This document shows positions 43,102 to 55,009 of a stretch of DNA of 64,000 nucleotides, in pieces. Positions within the stretch are counted from its first letter, which is position 1. Each line of letters opens with the position of its first letter. Source of the stretch: Zingiber officinale (taxonomy: Eukaryota > Streptophyta > Magnoliopsida > Zingiberales > Zingiberaceae); assembly GCF_018446385.1 (NCBI RefSeq), contig NC_055987.1, positions 36,901,202-36,965,201 of the forward strand, read 5' to 3'. The translations under genes were made by a program, and so were the position numbers. Under the pieces are notes generated by a model. The model was not told where the DNA came from and searched no databases. It saw only the letters and a program-made list of their open reading frames with translations.

Positions 43102-46100
43102 TCACATATATGATCATCATCCTCTACAAAATATTCAATCTATAAAAAACAGTCAATCTGAATTAAATATTATTTCTGCAAGAACAATTTGAGCATCAAC
43201 CCGATATTCTGCTTTCATGCCATTTGCCTTTTGGAATGGTGGCCAATAGGTCACTTCTCCTTGATCACCCGTGTCTTCTAAGTGAACATGGGAGATGAGG
43301 GTCTTGAAATTGTAGGTGAGCTTGGAAGTGGAAGAAGAGCTGCTTGTCGTCCACTTCTATTGGCCCTCCACGTCTGAGGGTACAGCAGCACCAAAAAGGA
43401 AGAAGGGCCAGGTGGAGGTCTTGTAGCAAAAGACAAAACCCTCGCCCTCAAGGCCCCCACCGACCGGACTCACGGTCATTGCGAGGGAAGTAAATCGTAG
43501 CACCCGAGCTAACATGGGACGGGCCAAGTGGAGGTCTTGGTTTCTACATGAGTGAGAGAGAGAGAGAGAGAGAGAGAGGGGGTAGGAGGAGGCAGTGGCA
43601 GCGCTGCCTATAACGAAGAGTGGAAGGAATAAAAGGACGGGAACGAAAAGCAATAGAATAGGTGTTAATTGACATTTTTCTAAATCAGTTCATTAATTTC
43701 GAAAATTACAATTGGGTCCCCTGGAGAACAAATACTATAACAGGTTTTATGTCACCCACCAAAGTGTTTTGAAATTATGAGTTTGTGGACAAGCTTGACA
43801 AACATTTAAATTTAGGATCATAGAAATTTGTATAGATTGAGATTTGAGGCCTCTGTAACTTTCTGAATAAAATGGTTTGAATAATTTCTTAGCCAGAAAT
43901 TAATCATCTTTGTATTTAAGTGTCGGTTGCAAAAACCATGAAAAGCCTAACAAGAACATTTGTATCCGAGTGTTTCTCCTTACATCAGGAAGTGTAATTG
44001 GGCACGGAGAAAGTTTATAATAGATGTCAGTAAAATTTTCACAACCTTCATGTCAGTTATTTTTGGATTTTAAGGTATTTTGGAGTTGAAGGCACAGTTA
44101 TCTTGATGTGACCCAATTTTAACTAGATGGAATTAATCACCTCAATCTATCAAATAATCTTGAATGATTATTAATAACGTGTTCAGGTTCTTTAATCCAT
44201 TAAGGATCTTTAATTTTTAACATGTTCAGGTATCTTTTCAGAGAAGATACTAATCTACTGGCTCTTTTGCACAGCCACCTTTGCTCTATCCTTCACTAGG
44301 ATCTACTGGCTCTTTTGCACAGCCACCTTTGCTCTATCCTTCACTAGGGGTTCTTCACTAAAGCTTCATATATATAACTATTCAAAGTTATCATTCCTCT
44401 TGATAAGTGGATGATTACTGGCAAGCTTTTCCAATGTTAATTAGAAGCATATTTTTTATACCTTCCTAAGTGGAGTTGAGAAAGAGTTGATGAGATCTAT
44501 GAGAGTTTGGCATGCAGGTCACTAGTGAGATCAAAGAAATTGCGGTAGTGATGGGGAAGTCATTGGACTACTAATTGTGGTGAGATGAAAGCTGATAATA
44601 GCTAAGGCAGAATTGTTCAGGACAGTTGACGATGAGAGAGATGGGAGCCATGCATGAGAGAGAGACAGAGATGAGGGAAGGGTAACCATGTACATTAAAA
44701 TACATGAGTAGCAAATATTTGACTTAATGATAAATCTTATTCTTAAGATAAATAGCTAGCCGAATCTGACCTATTTAGGTTGATTACACGAGTGAGTAGT
44801 CGTCAAGATAAATAGGTTTGAATTGCCAATTCTACTCTACAACCCATGGCTTATTTTTGTGTTTTATTGTCCTTCAACATTATAACACTTAATGCCAAAT
44901 TACATTGTCGTATCTTAGTCTTTTATAGTGGTCGACCACTATAGTCGACTATAGTGTCGACTATATCTTACATTGAATGCTTTTGTACTTTGACTATTTA
45001 TGTATTTATTTATTTTCATTTTTGGGGGGTTTATGCAGATTGGATAGTGCAAATTTCCTATAGAATACTGACTATTTACTTATTTTCAAATCAGCAATGT
45101 CGTGTTGCAGGCTGGTTCCCTGGCCACTAGTCCAACCCATGGCTTTGGAGGACATTAGGGTAGGCCTTCGCCCCTAATCTGGTGTAAGGCTCCTCCTGTG
45201 CAAGACATATGTTGTATATGGATATTTTTCCTCCTGTGTAAGGCGCCCCTTATACAATTTTTCCATTGATTTTATATGTGCCACTGTTTAGTTTTAGTAA
45301 ATATTTTTATTGAGTTTAAACATGTGCGTGTCATATTTTTTAAATATATTTTTATATTAAATTATAAATGTTTTAATTTACTCTGTTAGTGTTTATTTTT
45401 TTCCAACCATATAATTTTATTTAGTTTAAGTGGTTTCTTTTTATTTAATTTATATTTTCCATGGCAGATACAAATATCTTCATTAGGTCCATTCAATTAG
45501 TTTAAATGGATATTTTTATTAATTTTTTACTTTATAATTTTTAATATCATTTTAAAGTTTAGTTTGGAATTTATGCACTATGCTTGTCATAGAGTGGTTT
45601 CCAATAGAGGTAAGCTAAGTTGAGTTAATATTTAGGGTGTTTAAATTTATTTGATAACTCTAGGATGTTTAAATTTATTTGATAAGGTAGTTAAGTTGAG
45701 TCTAAAATGAATTAAGTATTGATGGTTCAAATTTAACTCTCTGAGTTTGAACGTGATTTAAGTAAGTTTGGTTCGTTTAGATGTTCTCAAATTTTAATTT
45801 AAATTTTTTGATTGATTATTGAATTTGATAATTTAAATTTGTTTATTAATTTTAAAATTTTTTATTTGATATTGATAACAGTTTTATTAATAAATATAAT
45901 TTATAAATATTATTTATGAATATTTTTCATGAATTTTATTTTTGAATTATGACTATTAATGAGTTGAATCTATGGAATTAAATTTATCTAATTTAATGAA
46001 TTGTTCAATTTTATTTATTAACGAATATAAATAGATTTTTAACATCAAATTTATTCATTCATTTACCAACCTAACTTTTATAAATACTGTGCAGCGCATG

Positions 46101-47519
46101 CCCATGTTCATAACAAGGCATTTGTAATAATTTGTACTGCATAATATTTGTTTTTGATAGATACTTTAGTTTACAAAAGTCTTTATTTATGAATAGAGAT
46201 ATGGAATAAAAAATAATTTCTAACTATTTTAAGAGTAGAGTATGCTTAGGTTGGCTGGATCAAATTGGCTCTTTGGATAGTTTTGAATAGTTATTGTGCT
46301 CTCACAAGATGCCTTGGAATTGACTCTACGGGTCATCCGAGTTGATAAGTAATGATTCATTTATCACTTGAGAATGTGGGGTCGAATCATGGGGCTATCA
46401 GAGCGTAAATCTTTGGATTCTGTGTACCTCACTCCATCTACTATTTGTCTGTTTGACAATCGTGATTTATCTTCCTCGTGATGACTTCTATGATGGAGAT
46501 GTTAGGGGCGAGCTATTTAGTCTTATGCCACAAGATGCCTTGGAATTGCATGCATGCATGTGGAAGCAAATAGTCATGGCTGGTTCATGCATTACACTAT
46601 GAATTGGGATCTTGCAGAACAACCGATTGGATGCACCGTGTGTTTAGAGTATTCAGTCGTTACTGTGCATTCCTTAAGGTAGATTTTAAGGAAAATATGC
46701 ACCTAAATTTTTTGCCCTTTTCACTTCTTGATAGAAATCTTTCACCTTATTAATAGAAACTTCACTTCTTCTTGCTTGCTTGAATAACTTTCAACTCATC
46801 TTGGAATTTCTGCTTGTTTTAGGCCTTTAAAAGTTTATGAGGATTTAAAATTTAAAGTGTTTCGCTTTTGGATAGAAAATCATTGTATTCTAGAGAACTA
46901 TTGCTAATAAAATGTAAGTATTGAGTAGGGTAATTATATTTCATAGAAAGAGTCTAGCCCTTATGGTTTTGTTTATTTGGGAGGATGAAAATAAAAGTTA
47001 TGAAAATAAATTACTTTTAATTATTTTTTTAAAATTCAAATTAAACGAAAAATAATTTTCTTCCTTCTAACTCTCAATTATACAGTTGAATTTTCTCACT
47101 CTATGTCGCCTCATGTAGTCATGCAGTCAGTGTGGCGATCCCGCATGAGGTAACCTTGTGCATCTGGTACGGTGGCCCCACAAGGTTGTCTCGTGAGACT
47201 ACGTGCGACGACCCCACCAAGTCACCTTGCACGATTACGACACCTTATGTGGAGTTATATGAAAAAAGATGCATCTATCATGCTCAAATGAGTATTTAGA
47301 TGTTTTATAATAGCATAGTTATTATTAATTATTATTATAAAGAGGTGTTTTGAAAAATTTAAATAGATATAATCTATATTGTCACGTTGGGGGTATTGAT
47401 TTACCAATGATCCTATAGTTTTATAATTTTTTATCAAATCAAATCAATTAGAAAAGTTTTTGTAATATCTAGATCACGTATCCTAATTTTAAAATTATCA
47501 AATCACGTATCCAATTTTA
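43102..47519. other. Intron sequence without recognised genes
   Basis: It contains a (GA)n run at 43553-43578, a perfect 2 x 48-bp tandem duplication at 44253-44348, and an 18-bp perfect palindrome at 44925-44942 followed by more GTCGAC-centred palindromes. ORFs, including a 98-codon one at 43357-43653 minus, show no domain. Confidence 0.5.
44253..44348. repeat. Perfect tandem duplication, 2 x 48 bp
   Basis: The unit ATCTACTGGCTCTTTTGCAC...CACTAGG is present twice without visible change, so the duplication is recent. Confidence 0.95.
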
Positions 47520-49620
47520 TTTTTGTCCCGGTTCACATTTGATTGCTATAATTGTAGCAGTTGAATCAATTTATTTTATATATTTTTTAAAAATGATTGA
47601 TTCATGTTTAAAAAACACTGTTCTCAATATGATATGTTAAATTGATGATTGAGGGTATTTATATAATTAGGAGAACTAGACGAACATATATGAATTGATT
47701 TTATATCATTCTGAGCTTTTTAGGTCCATCAACATATTTTGAAACTAGATTTTATGTGTTCGTTTAATTTTTATGATTATATAAATGTTCTTAAACATTA
47801 ATTTGACCTATTATATTGAGAGCCGTGATTTTTTAAATGCGGATGTGTTCGAAAAATCTAATTCGTGTTTAAAAAATCACTACTCTTAACATATTTGGTC
47901 AAATTGATATTTGATGGTATAAATATAATAATTAGACGAACTCACAAGACCTAGTTTCACGTCATTCCAATCTCTTTGATTGTTAGGACCAAAAGAATTC
48001 AAATATCTTTATAATGGTACGATATTGTCCACTTTAGATTTAAGTTCTTATGGTTTTGTTTTTGTGTTATACCTAAAATGTCTCATACTAATGGAAATAT
48101 CTTTCGCTTATAAGTCTATGATTCTTTCCAGGTGTTTTTATTGTGAGACTTTGTTTACAATCATTGCAATCCAACAATCCCCCCTCAAATGAAGGACCTC
48201 CCTCTCAAGCCTATTCACTTGATGACATCTGATTCTTGATCCACCAGGATTTTCCTGCTTTCGATCCAACCGGCCTATTAGCACTTCCTTGCTCATTGGT
48301 CCATCCGACCTACTAGGATTTTCTTACTATTCGGTCCAATCGATTTACTAGGTCTTCCTTACCTAGCCGTAACTAGAATTTCTCTCTCTAGTGTTAGGTG
48401 TTCTTGATCTAGACATGGGGCTCTTACTTCTTTTGTTAGAGATCAATATTCCACCCACATGACTCAATTGAACTATGACTATTGTGCACAGTCAGCGGTT
48501 AGTCCTTTTGGCCGTCCGAGCTTTAATACCAATTGTTAAGATCAAAAGAATTCAGATATCTTCACAATAGTATGATATTGTCTACTTTGGACCTAAGCTC
48601 TCGTGATTTTATTTTTGGACTTTATCGAAAATACCTCATACTAATGGAGATATTTTTTCCTTATAAGTCCATAATCTTTTCCATGTATTTTCAATGTGGA
48701 ACTTTGTTTATAATCATTGCAATCCAACAATTGGTTCATTAATCAATTTTTGGCCGAATGAACTTAAAGAATTTCGGTCAAAACCGACTGCTAGAACTAG
48801 AGAGGTCAGAATGATGTGAAACCAGATTCTATGTGTTCGTTTAGTTCTCTTGATTATATAAATGTTCTCAAATATCAATTTGTGTTCAAAAAATTTAATT
48901 CATGTTCAAAAAATCACTACTCTCAATATATTAGGTCAAATTGATGTTTGAGAGCATAGATATAATTATAAGAACTTGACGAACTCAGAAGACCTAGTTT
49001 CACGTCATTATGAGCCCTCTAGGTTCATCAACCGATTTTGCCCAAATAAACTTAAAGACTTTCAACCAAAATAAGTAAATAGACATAGAGAGTTTGGAAT
49101 GATGTGAAACTAGATCCTATGAGTTCATTTAGTGTTTCTGATTATATTCATATTGTCAACATCAATCTGACCTAATATATTGAAAGTAAAATTTTTTTGA
49201 ACATGAATTAATTTTTCGGACATATTCGTGTTCAAAAAATCACTATTTTCAATATTATGGATCAAATTGATATATGAGGAGAATTAGGCGAGCATGTAGG
49301 ACATGATTTCATGTCATTCTAAGCTCACTAGATTCATCAGTCGATTTTGGTCGAAATTAGTTGATGGACCTAGAAAGATTGAAATGATATGAAATCAGTT
49401 TATATGTGTTTGTATAGTTATTCTGATTATATAAATGTTTTCAATTATTAATTTGATTAATTATATTGAAAATAATGATTTTTTTACATAAATTAATTAT
49501 TTTTTTAAACCGTAAAATTAATTGATTCGACTGCTATAATTGTAGTAGTGGAACAGTTATAAGGGTAAAAATAGAATTGAATACTTGATTTATAATTTTA
49601 AAACTGGGCTACAGGATTGG
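47520..49620. repeat. Degenerate direct and inverted repeat field
   Basis: Related blocks return at about 47740, 48820, 49100 and 49390 ('gatgtgaaactagattctat', 'gtgttcgtttagtt...gattatataaatg'), and inverted partners around 47640, 47920, 48960 and 49270 ('ataattaggagaactagacgaac'). The field is interrupted by a TRIM element. The type of the underlying element is not recognised. Confidence 0.65.
47981..48729 (-). mobile_element. TRIM: miniature LTR retroelement (2 x 196-bp LTRs)
   Basis: LTRs at 47981-48176 and 48534-48729, both 196 bp, TGTTA...CCAACA, about 80% identical by eye. On minus, the right LTR is followed by ATTGGTATTAAAGCTC, a tRNA-Met primer site with two changes. Before the left LTR stands the polypurine tract TTTGAGGGGGGAT (about 48177-48189). 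The internal part is only about 357 bp and non-coding. A 5-bp duplication is not exact (TTGAT/TTGGT). Confidence 0.85.
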
Positions 49621-49970
49621 ATTATTTCTAAAACTTTTCAAAGTTCTATTGACCAAATTCATACTAATTAGACATACTTTGTTTAATATAATCAGATATC
49701 TTTATTCACCTTATGATTCTAATATCAAGGTTTTATTAATTTATTTCTTTGGGCTCAACAACTCTAGTTAATTATATTTAAAAAATCGTTCATAATAAAT
49801 ACCATGAGGGGGCTTTAATCCTGTTTCATGTATTTGGCTCAACTGCTCTTCCGTAGTTTTTCTCTGCAGCAAGATGTTATTTGTTTATTTATTAAATAAT
49901 CTCTTTAATTTAATTTCACGATTATAATCTCCAAACGTTTATTTCTTTATTTAATGATTCTACGCCACAG

Positions 49971-52126
49971 CACCTCTTAGCGGTCAACTGGTTATTCCTG
50001 AGCACCGCCGCCACCCGAGAAGGTCCTCCCATGCCCTCCTCCCTCACAAGCTCTCGTCGGCCAAGGACAAATACGTGCTTAAGCGGAGGGATCCGCAGCT
50101 TCTCTTCTCCGGCGCCACCGTCACTAGCTCGTCCAAGCTTACGCCACTGGACTTCCCCTCTCCTATCCAACCCTTCAGCAGCTTCCACAACATCTTCCCC
50201 ATCGCCCCACAGCCGCTCCCTCCCCGCCCGACAACTGCAGGGCAGGATGCCTCCGCTTCTGGAGACTACGTGCTTCAGAAGAGACCTCCTGCTGATTTCG
50301 CTGACGACAAGCCACCGCGGCAAGTCTCTCCTGCCCCTCTTGCAAAGGTGCGAGTGTCGGAGCAGAAACCTTCGCCGTCGGCGGTGGATGTTCCCGTTGC
50401 TACTGCTCCTCGAACGGATCCTCCTGTGCTCGGCGCAGTTGCTGATGCTAAAGATGGGGCTGCGTTAGCTCGGCCATCGGACGCATGGAAGCCGGGGGGT
50501 GTCGTCGTTTCCTGGGGAATCCCAACGAAGAAGAAGATCAAAAAGCGCCCGCGTGAAGATGGTGGCGTCTCCATGCTTGATGCCGCCGGTGAAATCGTGC
50601 AAAAGAAGAAGGAGAGCAAAGAACGGAGCAATGATGGGAAGTCGGCCTCCACTTTTGTTAGCGTCGGGCCCGAGCAGCCGAAGCTAGCTGAGCCCTTTCC
50701 GTCTGCTCCTCGTCCTCGGCAGGTCTCTGATCTGGTAGGCAACCTGCGAGAGCTTGCGCTTGATCCGTACTATGGCTCGGACCGAGACGTCCCAGCGGCC
50801 GTGCTCCATGCCTTCCTCAAGTTCCGGTCGCTGGTGTATAAAAAAAGCTTTGTCCTTCCGTCGCCCGCCGAGGCAGAAGCCGCTAAGGTCCAACCTGCCA
50901 AACCTCCACGACTGCTGCCGGAGGCTATTGCTGAATCCTCCAAGATTGCTCCGGCGAAGCCAGCCAAAGTGGGCAAGGTGCCACCTGTCGTCACCAAGCC
51001 ACCTAAGCCCGGTTTTAGATCCAATGACCCTTCAATCGCCGGACGGAAACGTACCGCATCTGATCGCCTGGAGGAAATGAACGTGAAGAAGCAGAAGAAG
51101 ATGGACATGGTCAAGACTCTGGTCGGTGAAAAGAAGGCGGTCATCAGCCAGAAAGGACCCGTCGGGCAGAAGGAAGCCGGCACTTCATCAACGGTGGTCG
51201 CTGCTTCTTTATCAACAACATCGCCCCCTGCTGCGTCGGCGAAGCCTTGCAACGCCAAGGCAGCGGAACCCGTCAAGAATCCAGAACTTCGCCTGTCCTC
51301 TCCGACCGCTCTCGTGATGAAGTTTCCACCACAGACGACGCTGCCGTCCATCGCCACATTGAAGGCAAGATTCGCCCGGTTCGGACCCCTCGAGCTCTCC
51401 AGCTTCCGCGTGTACTGGCAATCCTACACCTGCAAAGTGGTCTACAAGTTCAAGCCCGACGCAGAGGCCGCGCTCCAATACGCGCGGGAAAACAAGATGT
51501 TTGGCCAGCTGAAGGTTTATTTCCATCTGCGCGACTCCGACACGCAGGCGCCGGAGCCGTTCGCTGAAGCCGGCTGGCAGACACAGGAATCCCGCCCCGT
51601 CGAAGGTGCTCAGTTGGGACCGGGAAACAGCGCGAGCAGCAGAATCACCTCCTCGAGGCCGCTAATCAATTCCAACCAGAAGCCAAGTGGGCGGCTCAAA
51701 TCCATTCTGAAGAAACCCGGCGAAGATGCTGCTCCGAGCAGCGGCAGAGAGGCGGCGCGTGTAAAATTCATGTTAGACAACGTCAACGGAAAGCCAGAGC
51801 GGCCGCCATCACCTCCTCCAGAGCTTGTCATCAGTAAGACCACAGAGCCCCCTACTAACCCCCCACCACCGCTTCCCTCTCGCCCGCTCTTTAGAACCAT
51901 TGACACTGCTTCATTTCCACCACCACCACCATTGGCAGCTCCATTACAGCGACTGGCCAACAACCGGGTGGTTCCACCGCCACCCTTCTCCCATGGTAGT
52001 GCGGAGGGAAGAACAATCGTGAACAAGGACTTGGCGAAGCAGATGGTGAGCCTTATGGTTAGGTGCAGCGAGATAGTGAACAGTGTGAAGTCATTGCCAG
52101 GGTACGCTCCTTACCGCCCGCTGTAG
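49971..52126 (+). CDS. PWWP-domain protein (plant PDP1-like), exon 2
   Basis: The frame is open from 49958; the acceptor CCACAG|CACC sets the exon start at 49971, joining codon G|CA in phase with exon 1. It begins PLSGQLVIPE and SSAKDKYVLKRRDP, found in PDP proteins just after the PWWP part. Basic segments follow (KKKIKKRPRED; NVKKQKKMDM), likely nuclear signals. At about residues 812-890 of the full protein lies the RRM-like C-terminal domain: LVMKFPPQTTLPSIATLKAR, FARFGPLELSS, SYTCKVVYKF, LQYARENKMFG. A proline-rich stretch and a short C-terminal helix (LAKQMVSLMVRCSEIVNSVKS) end at TAG 52124-52126. Exons 1 and 2 together would give 1083 aa, typical for this family. No stop or shift is seen. 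Confidence 0.88.
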
Positions 52127-53139
52127 AAGGGAGAAGCGCGTTATCGCGGTGTCATTTTGACAAAGACATTGTCATTTGCTTCTGGATCATTTTGATGCTC
52201 AGATTGTGTTGTAACAGGATTAGAAATTAGAACTCATGCTGTTTGTTTGATGATTTGCTCCTGGAATTATTAAAAAGAAGTTCAACTTGATTTTCAAAAT
52301 ACCATTTGTTATTAAGTTGCCGATGGAGGAGGAGATGAGGCATCAGACATTTGGCCCGCACCATGCGATTTCAGTCGCAACTGGCGCATCTCACGCAATT
52401 TTTTCACAGTTCAAAAGAGAAAAGAGAAAAAAAGAGAAAAGAGAAAGAATCCTGCAACTTGTGTAGCAGATATGCTCGTGATGCAGGTGTAAAGCTGAAT
52501 GTTTGACCTATCAGCTGAACGTTTGGAAACCTCCGGCACGCTTTTCCTATATATCTCTTCATCAGTCAGTGTTTTTGTTTCTACAGAATAATGGAGATAA
52601 ATATTCCACGAGGTTTCACTGTATGTACTGTAAATGTAATATTGTTCCTACCTTTTGTCATTTCCCTTTAATTTTCTCCTCTTTCTTATGTATTTATTTA
52701 TTTATTTTATGGCCGGCCCAAAGAATGGCACAGTTTCCAATGCGCATTCTTCTCCTTCTTCGTATGACCGACCAGCCGTTGCTTTTGCCATTTAATATGC
52801 GCCATATCGATTGCTCCTTCTCTTCCTCTCACAGAGAAGCTTCCTTATGAATTAACCTGCCTCTTTCCTCCTCTGACGCTTTAAATCTCTCCTTTGCCTA
52901 CAATAAAGCCAAAGGGAACTGGCGAAGTTTTGAACGAGATGCTCCTCTATCTTTAAATGCTGAATTTAGTTCAATTGCTCAAATCTAACTATTGGGATCG
53001 AAACAAACAATTATCGAATGACCTGGCTCGCAATAGACAACTCCAATTTAACTACTCTTAATTAAGCATCAGCTTAGTCACATAAAATAAACTAATAAAC
53101 CTCTCACACATAAGAAAAGTTCTCAACTCGCTGAATCTA
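52127..53139. other. Spacer between the convergent PWWP and MYB-CC genes
   Basis: The left part is the likely 3' untranslated region of the PWWP gene and the right part that of the MYB-CC gene. No further gene seen; the 115-codon ORF at 52503 has no domain. Confidence 0.5.
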
Positions 53140-54188
53140 TCAATGTGTCAAGCTTCCATTGTGACAACGACCTACTGAAATTACAGTCTCAACGTCATTA
53201 TTGGATCTGTAACCAAACTTCTGATCCAAATGATGGTGATCAAACTGATCAGCAGTAGTGTTCATCATGCTTGCTGGGGCGAGGGTTTGACATGCTCTCT
53301 GCAACATGCTTTGCATGTACTTCTCATGCGCTTCAATCCTCATTTGAAGTATTTCTTGCACCTATTGCATTAACAATAGAATTGTGAGTTTCAACTATAC
53401 TGTTTTAATCGACAATATTAACCGACTGGTTGTTTATATCTCGCCTCTAATTGTTCATACAGTCTCCTTTGCACTTCCATCTGCATCGTGTCCATGTTTC
53501 TTCTACACACATCGATTAACTTAAATTCGATATTTTTTTTATAAAAAAAGGGAGTAAATTTCAAGGTATAATTAACAAACTTACTCGTTCATGTTACTTC
53601 CAGGAAGTTCTAGGGACGATGAATCTACACAATCAAATCAGAACTTGATCATATATATAAACAAATTAAAAAAGAAGAAGTAATTAATCAACTCACCACG
53701 CTTGAAAAAGTTATGATCATGATTAAGATCCTTGTGAGGTTGCTTTCCGAGTCTAAATTTCTACAACAAAACATCACAAAATTGATAAATTAAGGATACG
53801 CATGGCACAAAGATGAACTAATTGTAGTACTTGGAGATGGCTCTTAAGGTGATAGAGAGTGAGGCCCTTGACACCCATAACTCTCATGATGGTCTTCGGC
53901 GTCGCCTCTACAAACAAATCAATTATGTTTGTAATGGTGTTTACTGATGAATATAGCAGACGATCAATCGAGAGACTAAACAAAGAAGAGATAAAAGGGC
54001 AGTTGCCTACTATCCGGTCCTCCGAGTTGCCTAACCGCATCGACAAACCGGTCATGGAGCTCGGTGGTCCATCGCAGGCGGGGCTTGTAATCAGTGGTGA
54101 GGACGAGCTCCGAATCGCCTTGGACAGATAAAGGAGGAGGTCTCTCATGGGAGGAAGAAGAACTCAAAGTTGTTGTTGCCTTGAACAT
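53140..54188 (-). CDS. MYB-CC (GARP) transcription factor, six exons, 211 aa
   Basis: Exons on minus: 54011-54188, 53831-53907, 53697-53760, 53585-53624, 53445-53499, 53140-53361; total 636 nt, and all phases agree. Exons 1-3 give the single MYB/GARP domain: PRLRWTTELHDRFVDAVRQL|GGPDKATPKTIM, MGVKGLTLYHLKSHLQ|KFRLGKQ (residues about 35-90). Exons 5-6 give the coiled-coil motif with MQMEVQRRLYEQLE and ILQMRIEAHEKYMQSML, typical of MYB-CC proteins related to PHR1, which bind P1BS-like GNATATNC sites. The intron before exon 6 appears to use a GC donor (GAG|GCGAGA at 53444-53443). ATG 54188 is the first usable Met. Which subgroup it belongs to is not resolved. Confidence 0.88.
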
Positions 54189-55009
54189 TCTTTTCTTTTC
54201 TTCCAATCTTTTGATCAGTTAATCTTAATCTACAAATCTCTGCAGTAGCAATGAGACTAAACAGCTGCTGCTTCTGCTCCTCTCCCTCCACATCTCTCAT
54301 GGCGATGAGTACTTATTCCTCCTCCTGCAGCAAATAACTTAAAGCCACCGACATGAAACCTATTGCTTTGCTAACATGGTGGTAAAAGACGAATACATTC
54401 GCCCCCAGTGCCCCCGCCAACTTGTCCCAGGGTCAACACGGAGGAGCTAAATCATGGATAGCTACTAGCCTTTGGAATAATGACTAACACATAAAGGAGA
54501 CATGTATTTCGATTTTACTAAAAGATTATGTGCAAGTGAGAGAGAGAAGGGAGAGGAAGGGAATAAATAATGTTATTAGGGTGTTAATTACTGTTTTAAA
54601 AAATAAAATTAATAAAAGATTAATTGCCTTAAGATTTATATCAATAAGATCCTAAAAGTAGCCGCATCTTGCAGTCCTATTACCCTCTTGTTTACTGGTT
54701 TATTATGTGTAAGTGCAGCAACATGAATGATGCTCAATCTAATGGGGCTCTCTTTTGTTATCTTAATTCTGCCTTGTTTATATTTTAATAAGTTAAACTG
54801 GACACTAATAGCTAGCAAGGCCACTAACTGCATTGCTCTTGATCAATTTAATTTATCAATTCATTCTTTTGTGACTTCAGTTTTCCACCATTAGACGACC
54901 TTATTCGATCCAATTTTCGAAACACACGCTATGATTGATGATGATCACAGGGAACACATCTTAGTGAAAAAACATTGAAAACTTCTCTTTATATATATTG
55001 ATCCGGTCT
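54189..55009. other. Upstream region of the MYB-CC gene
   Basis: The first 120 bases upstream of the ATG (54190-54310) are C/T-rich on the plus strand, probably leader. Farther up it is AT-rich with no recognised element. Confidence 0.45.

Larger units (their letters stand above)
29357..49970 (+). other. Giant intron (20614 bp) of the PWWP gene
   Basis: Donor GTATTA at 29357 and acceptor CCACAG at 49970, the latter preceded by a T-rich tract. The phase fits: exon 1 ends one base into a codon and exon 2 supplies two, making Ala before PLSGQLVIPE, a motif found in PDP proteins after the PWWP extension. No independent host gene is seen in the intron; its contents are transposons, listed separately. 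Retention of this structure in a transcript is inferred, not shown. Confidence 0.8.

Noticed and set aside
43357..43653. 98-aa minus ORF with a hydrophobic N-terminus
   Set aside because: It runs through a (GA)n microsatellite, which gives the serine/leucine run, and has no other support.
50031..51567. Other-frame and antisense ORFs over PWWP exon 2
   Set aside because: Low-complexity shadows of a GC-rich exon. Only the frame ending at 52126 has family motifs and joins exon 1 in phase.
53859..54131. 90-aa plus ORF opposite MYB-CC exons
   Set aside because: The minus strand encodes the SHLQKFRLG-type MYB domain with correct splice sites; the plus frame is a shadow.
54206..54206. Upstream start MEEKKRM for the MYB-CC protein
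   Set aside because: That first codon is TTG; the first ATG in frame is at 54188.
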